This document shows, in pieces, positions 63,760 to 64,000 of a stretch of DNA of 64,000 nt. The stretch comes from Paulownia fortunei (lineage: Eukaryota > Streptophyta > Magnoliopsida > Lamiales > Paulowniaceae): contig CM033123.1 of the NCBI GenBank assembly GCA_019321725.1, positions 4,844,960 to 4,908,959 of the forward strand. The letters run 5' to 3'. How positions within the stretch are numbered: position 1 is the first letter of the stretch; each line of letters starts with the position of its first letter. The position numbers were made by a program, and so were the translations under genes. Below the pieces are notes generated by a model. The model did no database searches. It saw only the letters and a list, made by a program, of their open reading frames with translations, and was not told where the DNA came from.

Positions 63760-64000
63760 ACCCTTCCTTTCCCTGCACTGTACATATTCTCAGGCCATCC
63801 AACTTAGAGGTACAGGTTATCTTCTTTTGACATGAAATCTCATGCATTGTTTTGACTTAGGAAGAAGATCTTCTTCATTACATGTGCATTATGGCCATTT
63901 GCATGCAAATTATGGGATGAAATTTTGGTAGTTAATCACTTCTTTTTTACTTATTATGTACAAAAGATGTTAACAACTAATAATTAAACGTGTATTTTCA
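63760..64000 (+). promoter_or_regulatory. 5' leader and leader intron of a predicted fifth CPS copy beyond the right edge
   Basis: CTTAGAGGTACAGGTTATCTTCTTTTGACATGAAAT, then TTGACTTAGGAAGAAGATCTTC, match 37744-37822 upstream of CPS-A in order and spacing. In A the ATG follows about 590 bases later, so a CPS start is predicted near position 64450 of the extended sequence. No coding sequence of this copy is inside the window. Confidence 0.5.

Noticed and set aside
1..64000. tRNA, rRNA, snoRNA genes and CRISPR arrays
   Set aside because: None was recognised by eye. The tandem repeats seen are AT-rich eukaryotic repeats without CRISPR-like spacing. A covariance-model scan was not possible.

Overview
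The window is nuclear DNA of a plant, most likely a core eudicot. Genes have many short exons with GT-AG introns, intergenic DNA is very AT-rich, and relics of Helitron, Ty1/copia, Ty3/gypsy, hAT-type and Tourist/Harbinger-type elements are present. No RNA gene, CRISPR array or bacterial-type feature was seen.

The centre of the window is a local cluster of plant cyclopropane fatty acid synthase (CPS/CPA-FAS) copies. These are two-domain proteins with an N-terminal FAD oxidoreductase-like half and a C-terminal SAM-dependent methyltransferase half. Copy A (38401-49229, +) can be spliced by eye into 24 coding exons with an uninterrupted 868-residue frame, the usual length for the family. Copy B (22962-10040, -) is a pseudogene: its first exon is cut off at the edge of a repeat, exons 7 and 9 carry +1 and -1 frameshifts, exons 12-14 and most of 15 are missing, and a block of methyltransferase exons is tandemly duplicated inside the gene. 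Copy C (51908-56111, +) is a 5'-truncated pseudogene with exons 15-24. Copy D enters from the left edge (last exon at 739-813, +). The sequence at the right edge resembles the 5' leader of copy A, which predicts a fifth copy starting a few hundred bases beyond the window.

A second gene family, a subgroup IVa-like bHLH transcription factor (bHLH18/19/20/25 type), occurs twice. Copy F (26688-28774, +) has all three coding exons but an in-frame TGA and a one-base deletion. Copy E (8861-8041, -) has lost everything upstream of mid-exon 2. E with its flanks (about 7.15-9.7 kb) and F with its flanks (about 24.5-30.8 kb) form a large imperfect inverted repeat around copy B. A similar inverted pair links 29.6-30.8 kb with 56.8-58.7 kb. 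DNA upstream of A (about 32-38 kb) is repeated in direct orientation at about 58.8-64 kb.

Layout: 1-0.9 kb, end of copy D; 0.9-7.1 kb, AT-rich DNA with a Helitron helicase relic and degenerate tandem repeats; 7.1-9.7 kb, inverted-repeat arm with bHLH-E; 10-23 kb, CPS-B; 23-25.2 kb, repeat plus gypsy relic and second arm; 25.2-29 kb, bHLH-F; 29-38 kb, AT-rich repeats and a Tourist-like MITE; 38.4-49.2 kb, intact CPS-A; 49.2-51.9 kb, an unrecognised richer segment and repeats; 51.9-56.1 kb, CPS-C; 56.1-64 kb, duplicated flanks leading to the predicted next copy. A fossil copia fragment sits in the last intron of B, C and D but not A. All boundaries were placed by eye; no alignment or database search was run.
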